A stretch of 54,295 nt of DNA, taken from positions 1 to 54,295 of the forward strand of contig JADJWT010000002.1 of NCBI GenBank assembly GCA_016716225.1. Reading direction: 5' to 3'. The stretch comes from Ignavibacteriota bacterium. Lineage in GTDB: Bacteria; Bacteroidota; Ignavibacteria; Ignavibacteriales; Melioribacteraceae. Both the position numbers and the translations under genes were made by a program. Below, in pieces: positions 1-10,765 of this stretch; position 1 is the first letter of the stretch, and the number at the start of each line of letters is the position of its first letter. The notes under the pieces were generated by a model, which had not been told where the DNA came from, did no database searches, and saw only the letters and a program-made list of their open reading frames with translations.

Positions 1-1482
1 TTGCTGTTAATCCAGTTTGTGTACGTCAAAATATTTGAACAATTCACTATAAACTTTGTAAATACTTCTATGTGAGTTAGTCCGCAATTATCAGATCAAA
101 AAGCCAACGTAAAATTTTGAAAATGTTATTGATTCTTTGGATAGTGTAAGATAAATTCTACTGCTATCATTTGCTGAATTGGCATTTTAAAATAGTTAAT
201 GGTGCACCATCGATAAATTCTCGAAATACATTTTTAGCTTGTTTTCTTATTCTCTTCGGTCGCATAAAAATAAAACTCTTTTAACTCTATCAGATTTCAT
301 CATAACATCAACTAAAGAAACTGCAACTCTAGTTTTACCGGTTCTGTTGCAAGGAACAATTAAAGCTTTTCTTCCCTTTAGATTCAAAATTTTCCTAAAA
401 CTCTTTTTATCGCTTCTTTTGATATAAACGATTTGTAATATCATTATTTATGCTAATTGTTGTTGGCTGTTTAGCACTATTCCTTTGATAGATTAAATAA
501 TGCAAGCTATCTTTTGAGTACATTCCAAAATTTCTCTAGGCGGTTCACCTGCTCTATCATTCAAAATAAATGCTTTGTATCCATTCGTACCAAAAATAAG
601 ATCGGTCTTTGACATATTTTTCCTAATCCATCTGCATAAAGCTCAGCTTGTTTTCGATCAATTACATCTGCAGAAGTTTTTTGCTTCAATTACAGCAAGT
701 GGTTTTCATTTTCCGGATCGAACAAAACATAATCAGATTTACCCTTAACAATCCCTTCATCATACACATATTCAGTGGGCCACACTTGTTTTAACTTCAT
801 CTGTCCCTTCACCGTTGGCTCCAACTTTCCATCCAGCTGGTGAAATCATGGAATCAATAATCAACCTGCGTGTTTGTTCTTCATTAAACTAAAGTTCATT
901 TGCAACTTCTTGAGGAATGTTCCTTAAATTGCTCAGGATTAAACTTACTTTTAGATAATTCTATGTTCTCATTTTTAATTTTTTCCAACTGATCTTTCAG
1001 TTCAAATAGTTCTCTTTCTTTATCATAAAGTCTTTTTGAATCTCAAATGATTTTTCATCCAAGTTTAGTTACGGAGTTATATAATCAGAGAGTTCCTTTA
1101 CATTACCACCGAGATAAGAAGCATAAATCCATTTGGCGATTTGATGTGCTTGTTTGATAACTTCTAAGAATAAAAATACTATCAACAGCAGAGCCGTGTG
1201 CACCTCTATTTCCAGTAATTCTAGTGGAATGCAGGTAATGAATTACGGTTTGTGGCAGAGAATTTTAATTAAATCAGTAGTTATAATATTGTACCAGATT
1301 GGATTCTTCAGAAATCATTTTGAAGATTTGAAATCGTTGAAATAACGACTACTACTTTCTCCATAAACAATCTAGTTTTGCAAGCGTAGAGGATCCAGCA
1401 TAGACATACTGTTCTGCAAAGTCACCAAGGTTGCTAATTCAGGTATACTTCTTTCAAGAATTAAAGTTTGCTTATTGACACT
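1..1482 (-). pseudogene. hsdR: Type I restriction enzyme R subunit (HsdR), frameshifted, runs off left edge
   Basis: HsdR is the motor and nuclease subunit of type I restriction systems. Reading the minus strand across frame changes, I see in order: a start region near 1482, an N-terminal segment reading NLGDFAEQYVYAG then a GNRGAHG motif, QAHQIAKWIYASYLGG (about 1080-1150), a nuclease-type segment around DYVLFDPENE with AVIEAKK-like residues (about 660-760), a helicase motif I whose frame reads RTGKTRVAVSLVDVMMK (about 270-350), VKRVLFLCDRRE, and, near position 60-100, SHRSIYKVYSELFKYFD, the motif II region. Order and spacing fit the HsdR family; the C-terminal half lies beyond the window. 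At least eight frameshifts or stops separate these pieces, so no intact protein can be made from this sequence as given. The indels may be sequencing errors at a poorly covered contig end. No hsdM or hsdS is visible in the window. Confidence 0.8.
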
Positions 1483-1930
1483 AATTCAAACCTTAGTTTA
1501 TTAAAAGATTTATTAAAATAACAAATGATTTAGATTTTCTAAAGATTAAGTTACTTTTTAGTAGAAACTATACACTTTCTGTGCCAGACCAAGAAAATGA
1601 TTTTTAAACTAAAATTGTATTTTGTTAAAAGGAGAGCGTTAGAGATATAATTATAGTGTGTACTTAATTAACGTTGTTTGGAACTGACATAATGAGATGT
1701 GTGCAAACCTTGTTCATAAAATAATTATGAAATGATTAATATTTTGAACTAAATCTATTAAAATTCTTTTAACTAAAATTAGAACTGAAGTCAAAAGCAC
1801 CGATGGACTCGCATTAATTTCTATTTCAAAAAAAATAACCAAAATTCATTTAATAAAAAAACTGAGTCAAAATATTTATATACCAGCAGTTCGTTTAATA
1901 CGTTAAGTGGAGTTTATACGTGGTAGGTAA
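1483..1930. other. Intergenic, no gene seen
   Basis: Very AT-rich stretch between the divergent HsdR and Orc1/Cdc6 remnants. I see no reading frame with recognisable protein sequence and no clear hairpin or promoter. It presumably holds the two divergent promoters. Confidence 0.5.
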
Positions 1931-3012
1931 TGGATATTAAATCATATATGCTTGAGAGGCGAAGTAATATTAATAACCAATCAAGTAAGATTTGAACTAT
2001 TCAATTTTTGATTTTAACTATTATTTCACGAAATCCACTCATAAGGGGAAGAAACCAAGCAAATTATTGATGCATTTTCTAAAGTGCAAGAAAACAAATA
2101 TTGCAGGTTAACTAGGTTGTTTTGGATCACGTGGCACAGTAAAACATTAATGATCAAATATTTGCATCAAAATTTTAGTGAAGAATCTTCACTTAATATA
2201 TTATATGCTAATGTCAGATATTATTCAACTTAATTGAAATTCTTGCGCATCCTTAAATGTAAGTTCAAAGAGGATTATCTCTTTCTGAATTATACTAACC
2301 GGTTTAGAGAAAAGTACAATTCAAAAACAATAATCATACTTGATGAAGTTCATTGAAGGGCACCAAAAGAACGTCAAGAGAATTACCTTATTTTCTTTCA
2401 AGGGATAACAGAAACTATATGATTTTAATGTTGAGTAATGATCCCAGATGCCGAATGAAATTGATCAAAGCGTAAAATCAACACTTCAACCAGAGTTAGT
2501 TCACTTCCAAATTATGATGCAGATGAGATAGAAAAATTCTAAATGAAAGAACAAAAACCGGATTAAAAACAATTGAAGACGGAATAAATTCAAAAATATC
2601 AGCTTATACAGTAAGAAGCAAATTCAGATGTTCGGATTGCACTCAAGTCTTTGTTTTACTGGGCAACAAAAGACGAAGAAAATGTTGAGCAATGTTTGAA
2701 AATGCCAGACAGGAATATATGTTGATCTGATTGGAGATCTTTCCGGATACTAATCTTCCTAATTTCTCAAAGCAGCTTGTCAGATTGTGGATAAATTTGC
2801 CAAAAAATTACACACGAACTATGTGGATTTGGGAAAAGCAATCAAGAACAAAGTGCTCCTACGTACATTTTTATAATCAATTATCATATCTTCAATCATT
2901 AGGACTAATTATGATGCTCTCAACTAAAGTAAATAAAACATATACAAATAGAATTACAATTCTATGCAATGAGAAAATTGTGCATCAAATTTATAAAGTT
3001 CGTTATATTTGA
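1931..3012 (+). pseudogene. Orc1/Cdc6-type AAA+ ATPase, frameshifted
   Basis: Orc1/Cdc6 proteins bind and load at archaeal and eukaryotic replication origins. Reading across frames, the order of elements is that family's: ATG at 1931; a conserved arginine-glutamate stretch reading NPLIRGEETKQIIDAFS (about 2032-2080); a Walker A that becomes GSPGTGKT-like if one G is restored near 2138 (followed by LMIKYLHQNF); Walker B reading IIILDEV (about 2325-2350); a sensor-1 segment reading YMILMLSNDP (about 2418-2447); LQPELVHF (about 2487-2510); and a sensor-2 segment reading SDVRIALKSLFYWATK (about 2627-2672). The end reads LQSLGLIMMLSTK (about 2890-2930), like the C-terminal winged helix. At least six frame changes. 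Such a protein is unexpected in a bacterium; it could also be a plasmid or archaeal contaminant gene. Confidence 0.7.
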
Positions 3013-3302
3013 ATAATATTTACCTTGACTTTTCTATTTAAAATGTTTTATTTGTACCGATGTAATTTTGAATAATTAATTCTAAGATGATAAATATTCT
3101 TTCGGTGTGTATAGTTTATACGTAAATAAATAGTTCTTTAAAACCGAACTCGAATTTAATTACTACTGAACAGTGAAATATTTCCTCAAATAATTTTAAA
3201 ATTTTAAACGTATAAACTCAACACTCTTTTCAAAATACAAATTGTAATTAAGTTAAAATAACAATTGCCATATTCCAAGAACAAAACTAAGAAAGGATGC
3301 AA

Positions 3303-3619
3303 ATGTTTACTGGGAATATTAGATGTAGTAAATGTGGAAGAAGTAAATATTATTGCAAAGATTGTGGAGATGAAATTCATTTTTGCAGTACGGATGATAA
3401 TTTCATTATTCCTGATTCTCACAAATGTTATCCTAAATACAATAATTTTTATCTTGTTGAAGATATTTATAAATATTGTCCTAATTGTGGAAGGAAACAT
3501 CCCGAACCTTATTATTGTGAAAAATGCGGAGAAAAATTTATCGCAAACACTATTGCAACGATGGTAAACCCATATATTTTTTTGATCCAGAAGACAATCA
3601 TGGACATACATGTAAGTAA
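3303..3619 (+). pseudogene. Small multi-zinc-ribbon protein with a C-terminal frameshift
   Basis: The reading frame begins MFTGNIRCSKCGR. I prefer the ATG at 3303 to the one at 3297 because an AAGAAAGG ribosome site ends at 3296, too close to the first ATG. Cysteine pairs CSKC, CKDC, CPNC and CEKC with interspersed His and Cys suggest two or three zinc ribbons. After residue ANTIAT (about 3558) the frame as written ends in an unpatterned tail. With one added base the other frame reads DGKPIYFFDPEDNHGHTCK and stops at 3619, giving 105 residues and one more His-x-Cys pair, so a one-base loss is likely. Function unknown; zinc ribbons of this kind occur in many small archaeal and bacterial nucleic-acid binding proteins. 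Confidence 0.6.
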
Positions 3620-3653
3620 TTTATAAAAGCAGAAAAATTAAGTAATCATTCAT

Positions 3654-4925
3654 TTAATTCATTATTTGATTCAATTCTTTTTTGTGTAAATCTCGTTAAT
3701 TTTTTTCTCTAAGTGTTCAATTTGATTTACTGCAGAATGTAGATTTTTTTCAAACTTTATTGTTTCATTAATTTGTGTTATTGCGTTATTGATGTTGTTT
3801 GTTTTTAGGATTCGTATAGTAAATCAAGGTGGTATTTGACTAGTTGATCATATTTGTTTACTGCTAATTCAAGATTTAGTAGTTGTTTTCGATATCTAAT
3901 TTTTTCCATTCAATTCTTAGTTGTTTTTCGATTTTTATTTTTTTTTCTTCCAAAGGGCAAGGTTTTAAATTCTTGTTGTAGATTTTCAAAATTCTTGATA
4001 TCAAAATCTGATACTTTTCTTACCATTTCTCTAAGTGTTAGTATTTTTTGAGCTAATTTGCCTTTCTTTGGAATTATTGCTTTAATTTTTCTGCAATTAA
4101 GAATTGACCTTTTTCCGAATCCTTAAATTCCGTGATGATTTTTTTAAGTTTTGGAAATCTTCAATTAGTTGTTTTGAGTCTTTCCGGTTTCGTTTGATAT
4201 TATTGCCAATTTCTTTTGATATAATTTTCTTCTTCCTTTTCTTCTTTAACTTGGCTAAAGAATTCAGTGGGTTTGGAGATAATTTTTAAGATTTTAGGAG
4301 ATTTCTTTTCAGATTCAGAAGGTTCATCTTTGTTAGAAAAGAATAGCTTAATAATCTTATAAATAGATATTACCACAGCAATTAAATAACAGAATGCAGC
4401 CATCCCATGTACTCATTATCTTTCATCCAGTCAAAGTAACTTGGAGCAATAGATCTAATAGAAAATAAGTTACAACAAGAGATATTGAAATTGCTCCAAT
4501 TGCTTCCATACCGGTAGATTTAATACCGTGATAAATTACAAATCCGACTAAGAAGATAAAAAATGGTTGCTGCTAAAGGGCCACAAAGGATCAAATTAAA
4601 ACCTATAATAGATTTAGCTTATAACTAATCCTATTGCCAGCACCAAGCCAATAGCAACAACCATAGCTTTACCGCCTCTGGGGTCGAAGATTTTACCAAT
4701 AGTTACTTGAGAGAGACCAACAAAAAGTATTACGTATATAATAAAATCAATTATTGAAGAATAGGAATCATAAATTTCTGAAAAGTTGGTTGTTTCAAAA
4801 GGGGAGAGTATTTCTGTGAGTAAATTACCACTAGCGAATGACGAGTTTATTAATATTGAAAAAATTATAAAAGAACCAATTATGAAATATTTATTGACGA
4901 TCATAAGTGACCTAAAATCATTCAA
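3654..4925 (-). pseudogene. Multi-pass membrane protein with C-terminal coiled coil, frameshifted
   Basis: From the ATG at 4925 (or an internal Met a few codons on) the minus strand reads a signal-like first helix, a loop, then strongly hydrophobic segments including IIDFIIYVILFVGLSQ and GGKAMVVAIGLVLAIGL. After a frame change near 4614 come further membrane segments (LVGFVIYHGIKSTGMEAIG), another frame change near 4430, and then a long charged helical part to about 3654 (KILTLREMVRKVSDFDIKNF, INETIKFEKNLHSAVNQIEH) that looks like a coiled coil. I do not recognise a named family. The style, polytopic N-terminus with a GGKA membrane motif plus coiled coil, recalls hypothetical proteins of small archaea, but that is recollection and not a search result. 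Confidence 0.5.
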
Positions 4926-5038
4926 GTATATAAATATTTCTATTTTAAGTTAAAATAAATTAAAAATATTAATATTCTTGAAAAATATTATTTAATTTTA
5001 TTAAATTTAAATTATGTTAAAAAATCAATAATTGAATT

Positions 5039-5244
5039 GTTGAATGTGCAGATAAATGTGATATTTATTATGCTTGTCTAAAAAAGGAAAGTCATAGCTT
5101 TTACTTTATTGAAAAATGTATTAACGATGAACTTTTATTCATAACATATCAAAAAGAAAATGTAATTATTTTGCAAAATATGGTGACAGCAATTTCTGTA
5201 TGTGCCCGGTAAGAAAAGAAATTTATAAAAGATATCAAAATTAA
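5039..5244 (+). pseudogene. Small Cys-rich protein remnant
   Basis: A patterned stretch reads ECADKCDIYYACLKKESHSF, then, after a frame change near 5175, AKYGDSNFCMCPVRKEIYKR and a stop at 5242-5244. Six cysteines in under 70 codons, including CMCP, suggest a metal-binding mini-protein. The start is unclear and the two halves are in different frames. No family name can be given. Confidence 0.4.
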
Positions 5245-5913
5245 GTTAAATAAAACCTTTTTTAAAAATAAATAAGTATTAAATATTAATTATAAAATGA
5301 ATCTGTATTATAAATTCATTTTGAATATAATGATATATATTGCAATAATTATTAATAATAAGTTTATCCTCCATTAAAATAAAATATTAAAATAATATTT
5401 CTCAAACGTTAGATTTTGAAAAATCTTTGAATAGTTCAAAACCGAGAACATTTACACTCTAATTCTCTTTAACTCACCATTAATTAATTCTAGCGTCTAT
5501 AGGAGAATTTAAAGTAAATTAAAAATGTAAAGTATTTGTACTTACAAATTATTACTAAACAGTTACTAAAATTAAAAAAAACAACCATTTAATTAAATTT
5601 TCAATTATTTAAAAATTTTTGAAAGTAAGTAGTTATACTGATGTTTTAAATTAAAATATTTTGTATATACGATTAACTTTAAAAATAAAACAATGTTAAA
5701 TAATAATATTTGGCACAGTTTTTTACTTTCTCTCTCTCTCTCTGATATTCCGGATAGAAAATCTCCTTTTATCTTTAACACCAATTTTACTATTGCAACA
5801 ACGAGCAATTATTTTTATAAATAGGTGGAATAATGTTAAACTTGGATTGTTATTTTTGTGGGTTTATGATAAAACCAATATTTTATTACGTTAAACAATT
5901 TCTTGAGGAATTT
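5245..5913. other. AT-rich intergenic stretch with a short TC repeat
   Basis: No convincing gene on either strand. The only structure is a TC microsatellite at about 5728-5743. This gap separates the archaeal-looking remnants from the first clearly Ignavibacteria-like secreted protein and would be the place to look for a contig join or an insertion boundary. Confidence 0.5.
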
Positions 5914-7210
5914 ATGAAAAAATATTTTTGGTAGTATTGTTAATAATAAACTTGCATGAAAAATTAAATGCACAGTGGGAAACCCAAGAAAGCAGGGTAA
6001 CCGTTGACTTAATTGATGTATGTTTTGTCGATTCGTTAAATGGATGGGTAATTGAGATAGTTCAACTATACTTGCCAACAAACGATGGAGGTGAAAATTG
6101 GAAACTAGAAAAAATAGAAGAAGAAATTGGTTTTAAAAAATATTTTTTATAACTAAAGAAATTGGTTTTGCTTGTGGAGTACTTGGTAGATTATTTTCAA
6201 CAAAAGATGGTGGTAAAACTTGGTTGAGATGTGAAATATTTTTGAAATAGATTTCCAAGATATTTATTTTGTTGATGAAAATCATGGTTGGGCAGTTGGC
6301 GAAAGATGGGGTGAAGATTTTGGAAGAGGTATGATTGTTCACACTTCAGATGGAGGTATAAACTGGGAAATACAATATGATACTATGTCAACGGAAAGAT
6401 TTAATATGATATTCTTTAAATCTATCCGAATGAAGAATACCCAAGAAGGTTGGGCATTGGGTGGTGACTATTTTGATAATTTTTCACCAACATTTATTTA
6501 TAAAACCGTTGATGGGGGGAAGGTATGGAATAAATCATCCTCCATTGATAGAGTTGGCTGTAACCTTGAAATTGCGAATATTGATACACTATGGATTGAT
6601 GGATATGGAATTGGACCGCTTTCAACATCTACCGATGGTGGACTTACATGGATGACGTATAAAAATGAATACAAATATATTGGCAAAATATCGCCAATTA
6701 GTGGAGCTATAGGGTGGGCTTTTTTTAATGATATAAATAATCAAAATAGAAGTGCCTTGTTATACACTTATGATAGAGGGAAACATGGAAAAAAGATCTA
6801 ACTATAAGTGGAGTAATTGATATCGTTCAAAAAGATGGATATATATGGATAGTTGGTCAAAACGGTTTAATTATGAAAAGGAAAGAAATTATTTCATCAA
6901 TTGATAAGCATGAATATTGTAATAATAGTTATAAATTATTTCCAAATTATCCCAATCCATTTAATCCAACAACTATTATAAGTTACTTTTGCCTATATAC
7001 ACAGATATCGAAATAAAGATTTTTAATGTTATAGGGGAAATTATTAATGAATTTGTTTTTTATAATCAAACACCTGGAATTCAAACGTTCAGTTGGGATA
7101 TAAGTAACAATTTACATATCTCATCAGGAGTCTATTTTTATCAAATTACGTTTATTCGAAAAAATAATAATGACATAATTAAAAAATCAAAAATGTTACT
7201 TTTAAAGTGA
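5914..7210 (+). pseudogene. Secreted YCF48/BNR-repeat protein with C-terminal sorting domain, frameshifted
   Basis: The ATG at 5914 follows a GAGG ribosome site at 5905-5908. A signal peptide is seen if one base near 5930 is corrected (FLVVLLIINLHEKLNAQ). The body has repeated Asp-box motifs of the sialidase/YCF48 beta-propeller type: NDGGENW, KDGGKTW, SDGGINW, VDGGKVW, TDGGLTW, with a WAVG or WALGG strand between them. The end reads NYPNPFNPTT followed by an Ig-like sorting domain ending SGVYFYQI...MLLLK, the hallmark of type IX secretion cargo in this phylum. Frame changes near 6150, 6235, 6800 and 6985 break it. About 432 codons, a normal size for the family. Likely an exported cell-surface protein; ligand unknown. 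Confidence 0.75.
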
Positions 7211-7229
7211 ATATTTAAAAGGAGAGAAA

Positions 7230-7793
7230 ATGAGAAATCTGATAATAATTAGTAATGTAGTAATAATCACATTTTTTTTGTTTAATAAAACGTTTGCTCA
7301 AGAAAAAATATATAAACTTGATGAATTAGTTAAGCAAAGTGATTTAATTGTAAATGCAAAAGTAATATCTATTACCCTGGTTTGGCGCAGATGATAGAAT
7401 ATATAGCGATATAAGCTTAAAAATAACAAAAGTATATAAGGAAAACAAGAAGGATTTAAGAATTTAAAGTTTAGTTTTCTTGGTGGAAGAATTGGAACAA
7501 GGGGAACCACAGTGCTTGAATATCCCCATTATGAAAATGATGTAGAATCAATGCTATTTCTTAAAAATTTTAATGCTGATAATAGTGCTAAAAATGCATT
7601 TATGCCAGTTGGTTTAACTCAAGGGAAGTTAGACTTTCGGTATGAAAATAATAAGATTTATTTAACAAGAGATAAAAATTGCAATTTTGATTTGGATATT
7701 AAAATTAATAATAAAACAAAAAGTTTTAATAATGATGAGAAAGTATTTATTGATGAATTTGAAACTTATTTAGAATTGCTAATTAATAACTAG
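7230..7793 (+). pseudogene. Small exported protein next to the metalloprotease, frameshifted
   Basis: ATG at 7230 with an AAAAGGAG ribosome site at 7217-7224. A signal peptide (IIISNVVIITFFLFNKTFAQ) leads into a domain reading LDELVKQSDLIVNAKVISI, then, in a shifted frame between about 7374 and 7450, WFGADDRIYSDISLKITKVY, then back in frame with FLGGRIGTRGTTVLEYPHY. Total 187 residues. The pattern, a strand-rich domain asking about a vulnerable interval then a GGR turn, is what I recall from exported proteins encoded beside matrixin-like proteases, so it may be a partner or substrate-side protein. No enzymatic motif seen. The two compensating frame changes may be sequence errors. Confidence 0.5.
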
Positions 7794-7803
7794 AGAGGGC
7801 AAA

Positions 7804-10227
7804 ATGAAAAAATATTGTTTGCATTTTTTTTGAATATTTAACTTTATACAAATAATTTATTGTGAAAATTATTTGGGAGGCACAAAAAGGTTCTAACACT
7901 TTATTACACTGGAATTCCCAGAGCATACATTATAGAGTAGATTTAAATGGTGCTGTTGATAATGGTTTAGACTATAATGCCACTCGTAACCCTAATTAAT
8001 GCAGGATATTCCACTTGGGAAAATGTCTCATCAAGTACAGTTACATTTATAGATGATGGCTCTGTAACTGGGAATAGATCTCCATCCGATGGAATTAATG
8101 GTCATTATTGGATTTATCCACCCGATGCTCTATTTAATATAAATGGGATTTTTTATGACGATCCCAATACACCTAATAATGAAGCAGCTTCAGCTCTTAC
8201 AATTATTGAAGACAATAATTATATTATAACAGATGTTGATATTGTTTACAATGGAAATAAAGAATGGTTAGGCAATAATCATTTAATATGGTGGAATGAA
8301 GTTCAGTCTGTTGCTATACATGAAATAGGCCATTCTTTAGGAATTGCACATGCAGACATTGGATTAAACCCAATTCCAGTAATGACAAAATCTTGTTTGC
8401 CATCAAGTGATAGACGAACTTTGAAATTTGATGATATTGATGCTGTTTCTTTTTTATACGGGGGCAATTTAATAACAAACGAAACATTTTCTGATACTGA
8501 TTATTATAATTGGAATTTAACAGTAATGCCTGGTGTTACTTTAACAATAAATTCTGGTACAACATTAAATTTTAACAATAATGCGTCATTAACAATAAAT
8601 GGTATTTTGGATGTAAATGGTGCAACTTCCAGCAAAGTGAATTTTAATTTCATCGCGCAAAGCTCAAGTCCAACAAATGGGATTAAAGTAAATTCATCGG
8701 GTTCAGTTGATATTCAACATGCAAATATTTATAATGCAAGATATGGTGTTTATTCAAATCAAAGCGATGTAAATATAAATAATAGTAATATTCACCATTG
8801 TTTCTATGGTTTATATTTTCTAAATACAAATACTGCTTCTTCAAATCCAATTGTAACAAATACCTATATTCAAAATAACACAAATTATGGTATTTACTTG
8901 TATAGGTCATCACCCACAATAGATAATAATAAAATAGAAAGTAACGGCTCAAAGGGAATTTATGCAGAGACCTATAGTGATCCGGAAATAACAAAAAACA
9001 CAATTAGATCAAACATCAATGATGCCATTTATGGATATTTATATAGTGATTTAGATTTTTATAAAAGCGGCGGTGGTAAAAATTTAATAACAAATAATTC
9101 AGGTGGTATAAAGATCGCCTATGGTTCAACAACTTATTCAGGCGCAATACCTAGTCCTGGTCCAGGTTATAATAGTATCTACTCTAATACCGGTTATGAG
9201 GTTTCTGCAATTAGCAGCAGCAATGCATCGATGATGACAAATTATTGGGGAGCTTCTTCACCGCCCGCAGGGAGAATTTTATGCAGATGGAACAAGCAGT
9301 TATAACAACACTTACTATTTTTCCAGTGATAACGGAGCTGGTTCAACATTACCAAAAACAGTATTTAACGAAAATGATATAAATCTTGCTTATTCTTATA
9401 TGGATGAGAAAAATTATGTAGAAGCAGAAAAGATATTCAAGAAAATAATTGAGGAAGAATTTAATCAGAATAATTCTGTTTATGCAACTATTGGTCTTAG
9501 TAAGTGTTATGATAAATCGAATAAAAAAGGATTTAAAGAATACTTAAAAAATAATGTTCAAAATAAAATACAAGATAAGAATGATAGCAAACTTACAATC
9601 AGTCTCGAATTAGATGCTTATTGGTCAGAAAAGGAAGGTAATTATTCAGAGGCAATAGAAACATATAATAAACTTCAAAATGAATTTATTGATAATAAAG
9701 AAGTCTGGTCAAATGCAAAAATGAATGAAGCTTTGATTTACTTAGACAGACTTGGTGATAAGAAAAAAGCAGAAGCATTATTTTCAGAATTGTTAAGCAA
9801 AAATAACGATGAGCATGTTTCGCAATTTATTAACACATGTTTAACTGAATTTAATACAGCAAATATTGTTAACAAGAAACTATTTGAAAATAAAGAAGAC
9901 GAAAGCAATAATAATGAAATTGTGTTAGATTCTTACGAACTACTGGGCAATTATCCAAATCCTTTCAATCCCACGACAAAGATAAAATACAATTTACCAT
10001 TTAATTCAAAAGTGGAGGTAACGATTTACGATATTATGGGAAGAGAAGTAAAGTGTTTTAGTGATATTTCAAATGCTTCCGGTGTTTATGAACTTGAGTG
10101 GAATGGAACAAATAATTATGGTGAACAAGTCTCAAGCGGAATTTATCTCTTGAAATTCAATGCTAATTCTGTTGAAGGAAACAATAAGAACCTTTCAAAA
10201 ACATTAAAACTTATGCTATTAAAGTAA
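7804..10227 (+). pseudogene. Secreted matrixin-like zinc metalloprotease with beta-helix, TPR-like and sorting domains, frameshifted
   Basis: After an ATG at 7804 the N-terminus is frameshifted (to about 7975). The protease domain holds the zinc motif HEIGHSLGIAHAD (about 8320-8350), matching HExxHxxGxxH, followed by the Met-turn-like VMTKSC. It is followed by TIDG/N-rich repeats typical of a right-handed beta-helix (about 8500-9260), then after a frame change near 9275 a helical repeat region (YVEAEKIFKKIIEEE, YSEAIETYNKLQNEF) of TPR type, then NYPNPFNPTTKI and an Ig-like sorting domain ending at 10227. Span is 808 codons. Probably a type IX-secreted surface protease or adhesin. The sequence from 9400 on is intact. 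Confidence 0.75.
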
Positions 10228-10244
10228 AACTCGTTAAAATTAAT

Positions 10245-10292
10245 CTATGCTATCATAAAATTAAATGTGGTAGCATAGAACTTAATATTTTT
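10245..10292 (+). terminator. Rho-independent terminator after the metalloprotease gene
   Basis: An 11-bp stem pairs CTATGCTATCA (10245-10255) with TGGTAGCATAG (10268-10278), one G-T pair, 12-base loop, followed by a T-rich run near 10287. It sits 18 bases past the stop codon. Confidence 0.7.
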
Positions 10293-10765
10293 TGATTATT
10301 CATTTTTTTGAAATACCCCCAAGAAAGCTAGTAAATTACATTAAGTTTATCTTACAATAATTTAGAATGTTTTGACTTTGTTTTCACTATTTGAGATATC
10401 ACCTAAAGAACTATAATAATCGTTGCTCCCGTACTACATCAAAATGGACAATTAAAAAGTTATTATTAAATAAAATTTACTTTAATAAAGATTTTGATTT
10501 GATCATATATTGTGATTTAAATGCAAAGAAAGGATAAAACATCATTTAAAGCGCTAAAATTTAGGTTATACTCAACAATTATTTAATAAAGGTCTTATCC
10601 TCAACAAAAATAAATATAACTTTAAATCGAAAAAAAACGGCATTAAAACGATTTTATCTATTGTAGCTTTTTCATTTACTAATTATATTATTTTAATTGG
10701 AATAAAAATTAATTCTTTAATTAACTATTTAATGATTCTGAATAATCAATTAAAATGGTTATAAA
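10293..10765. other. Left flank of the nine-gene module, no gene seen
   Basis: AT-rich; only very short frames are open. It presumably contains the promoter of the module, but I cannot pick a clear -35/-10 pair. I looked for a direct repeat shared with the other flank (19835-19984) and saw none. Confidence 0.4.

Noticed and set aside
3204..3611. Minus-strand 135-codon open frame over the zinc-ribbon gene
   Set aside because: The plus strand has the CxxC pattern and a ribosome site; the minus frame is a hydrophobic shadow.
5728..5743. TC repeat as a phase-variable tract
   Set aside because: It is not in or just before a gene.
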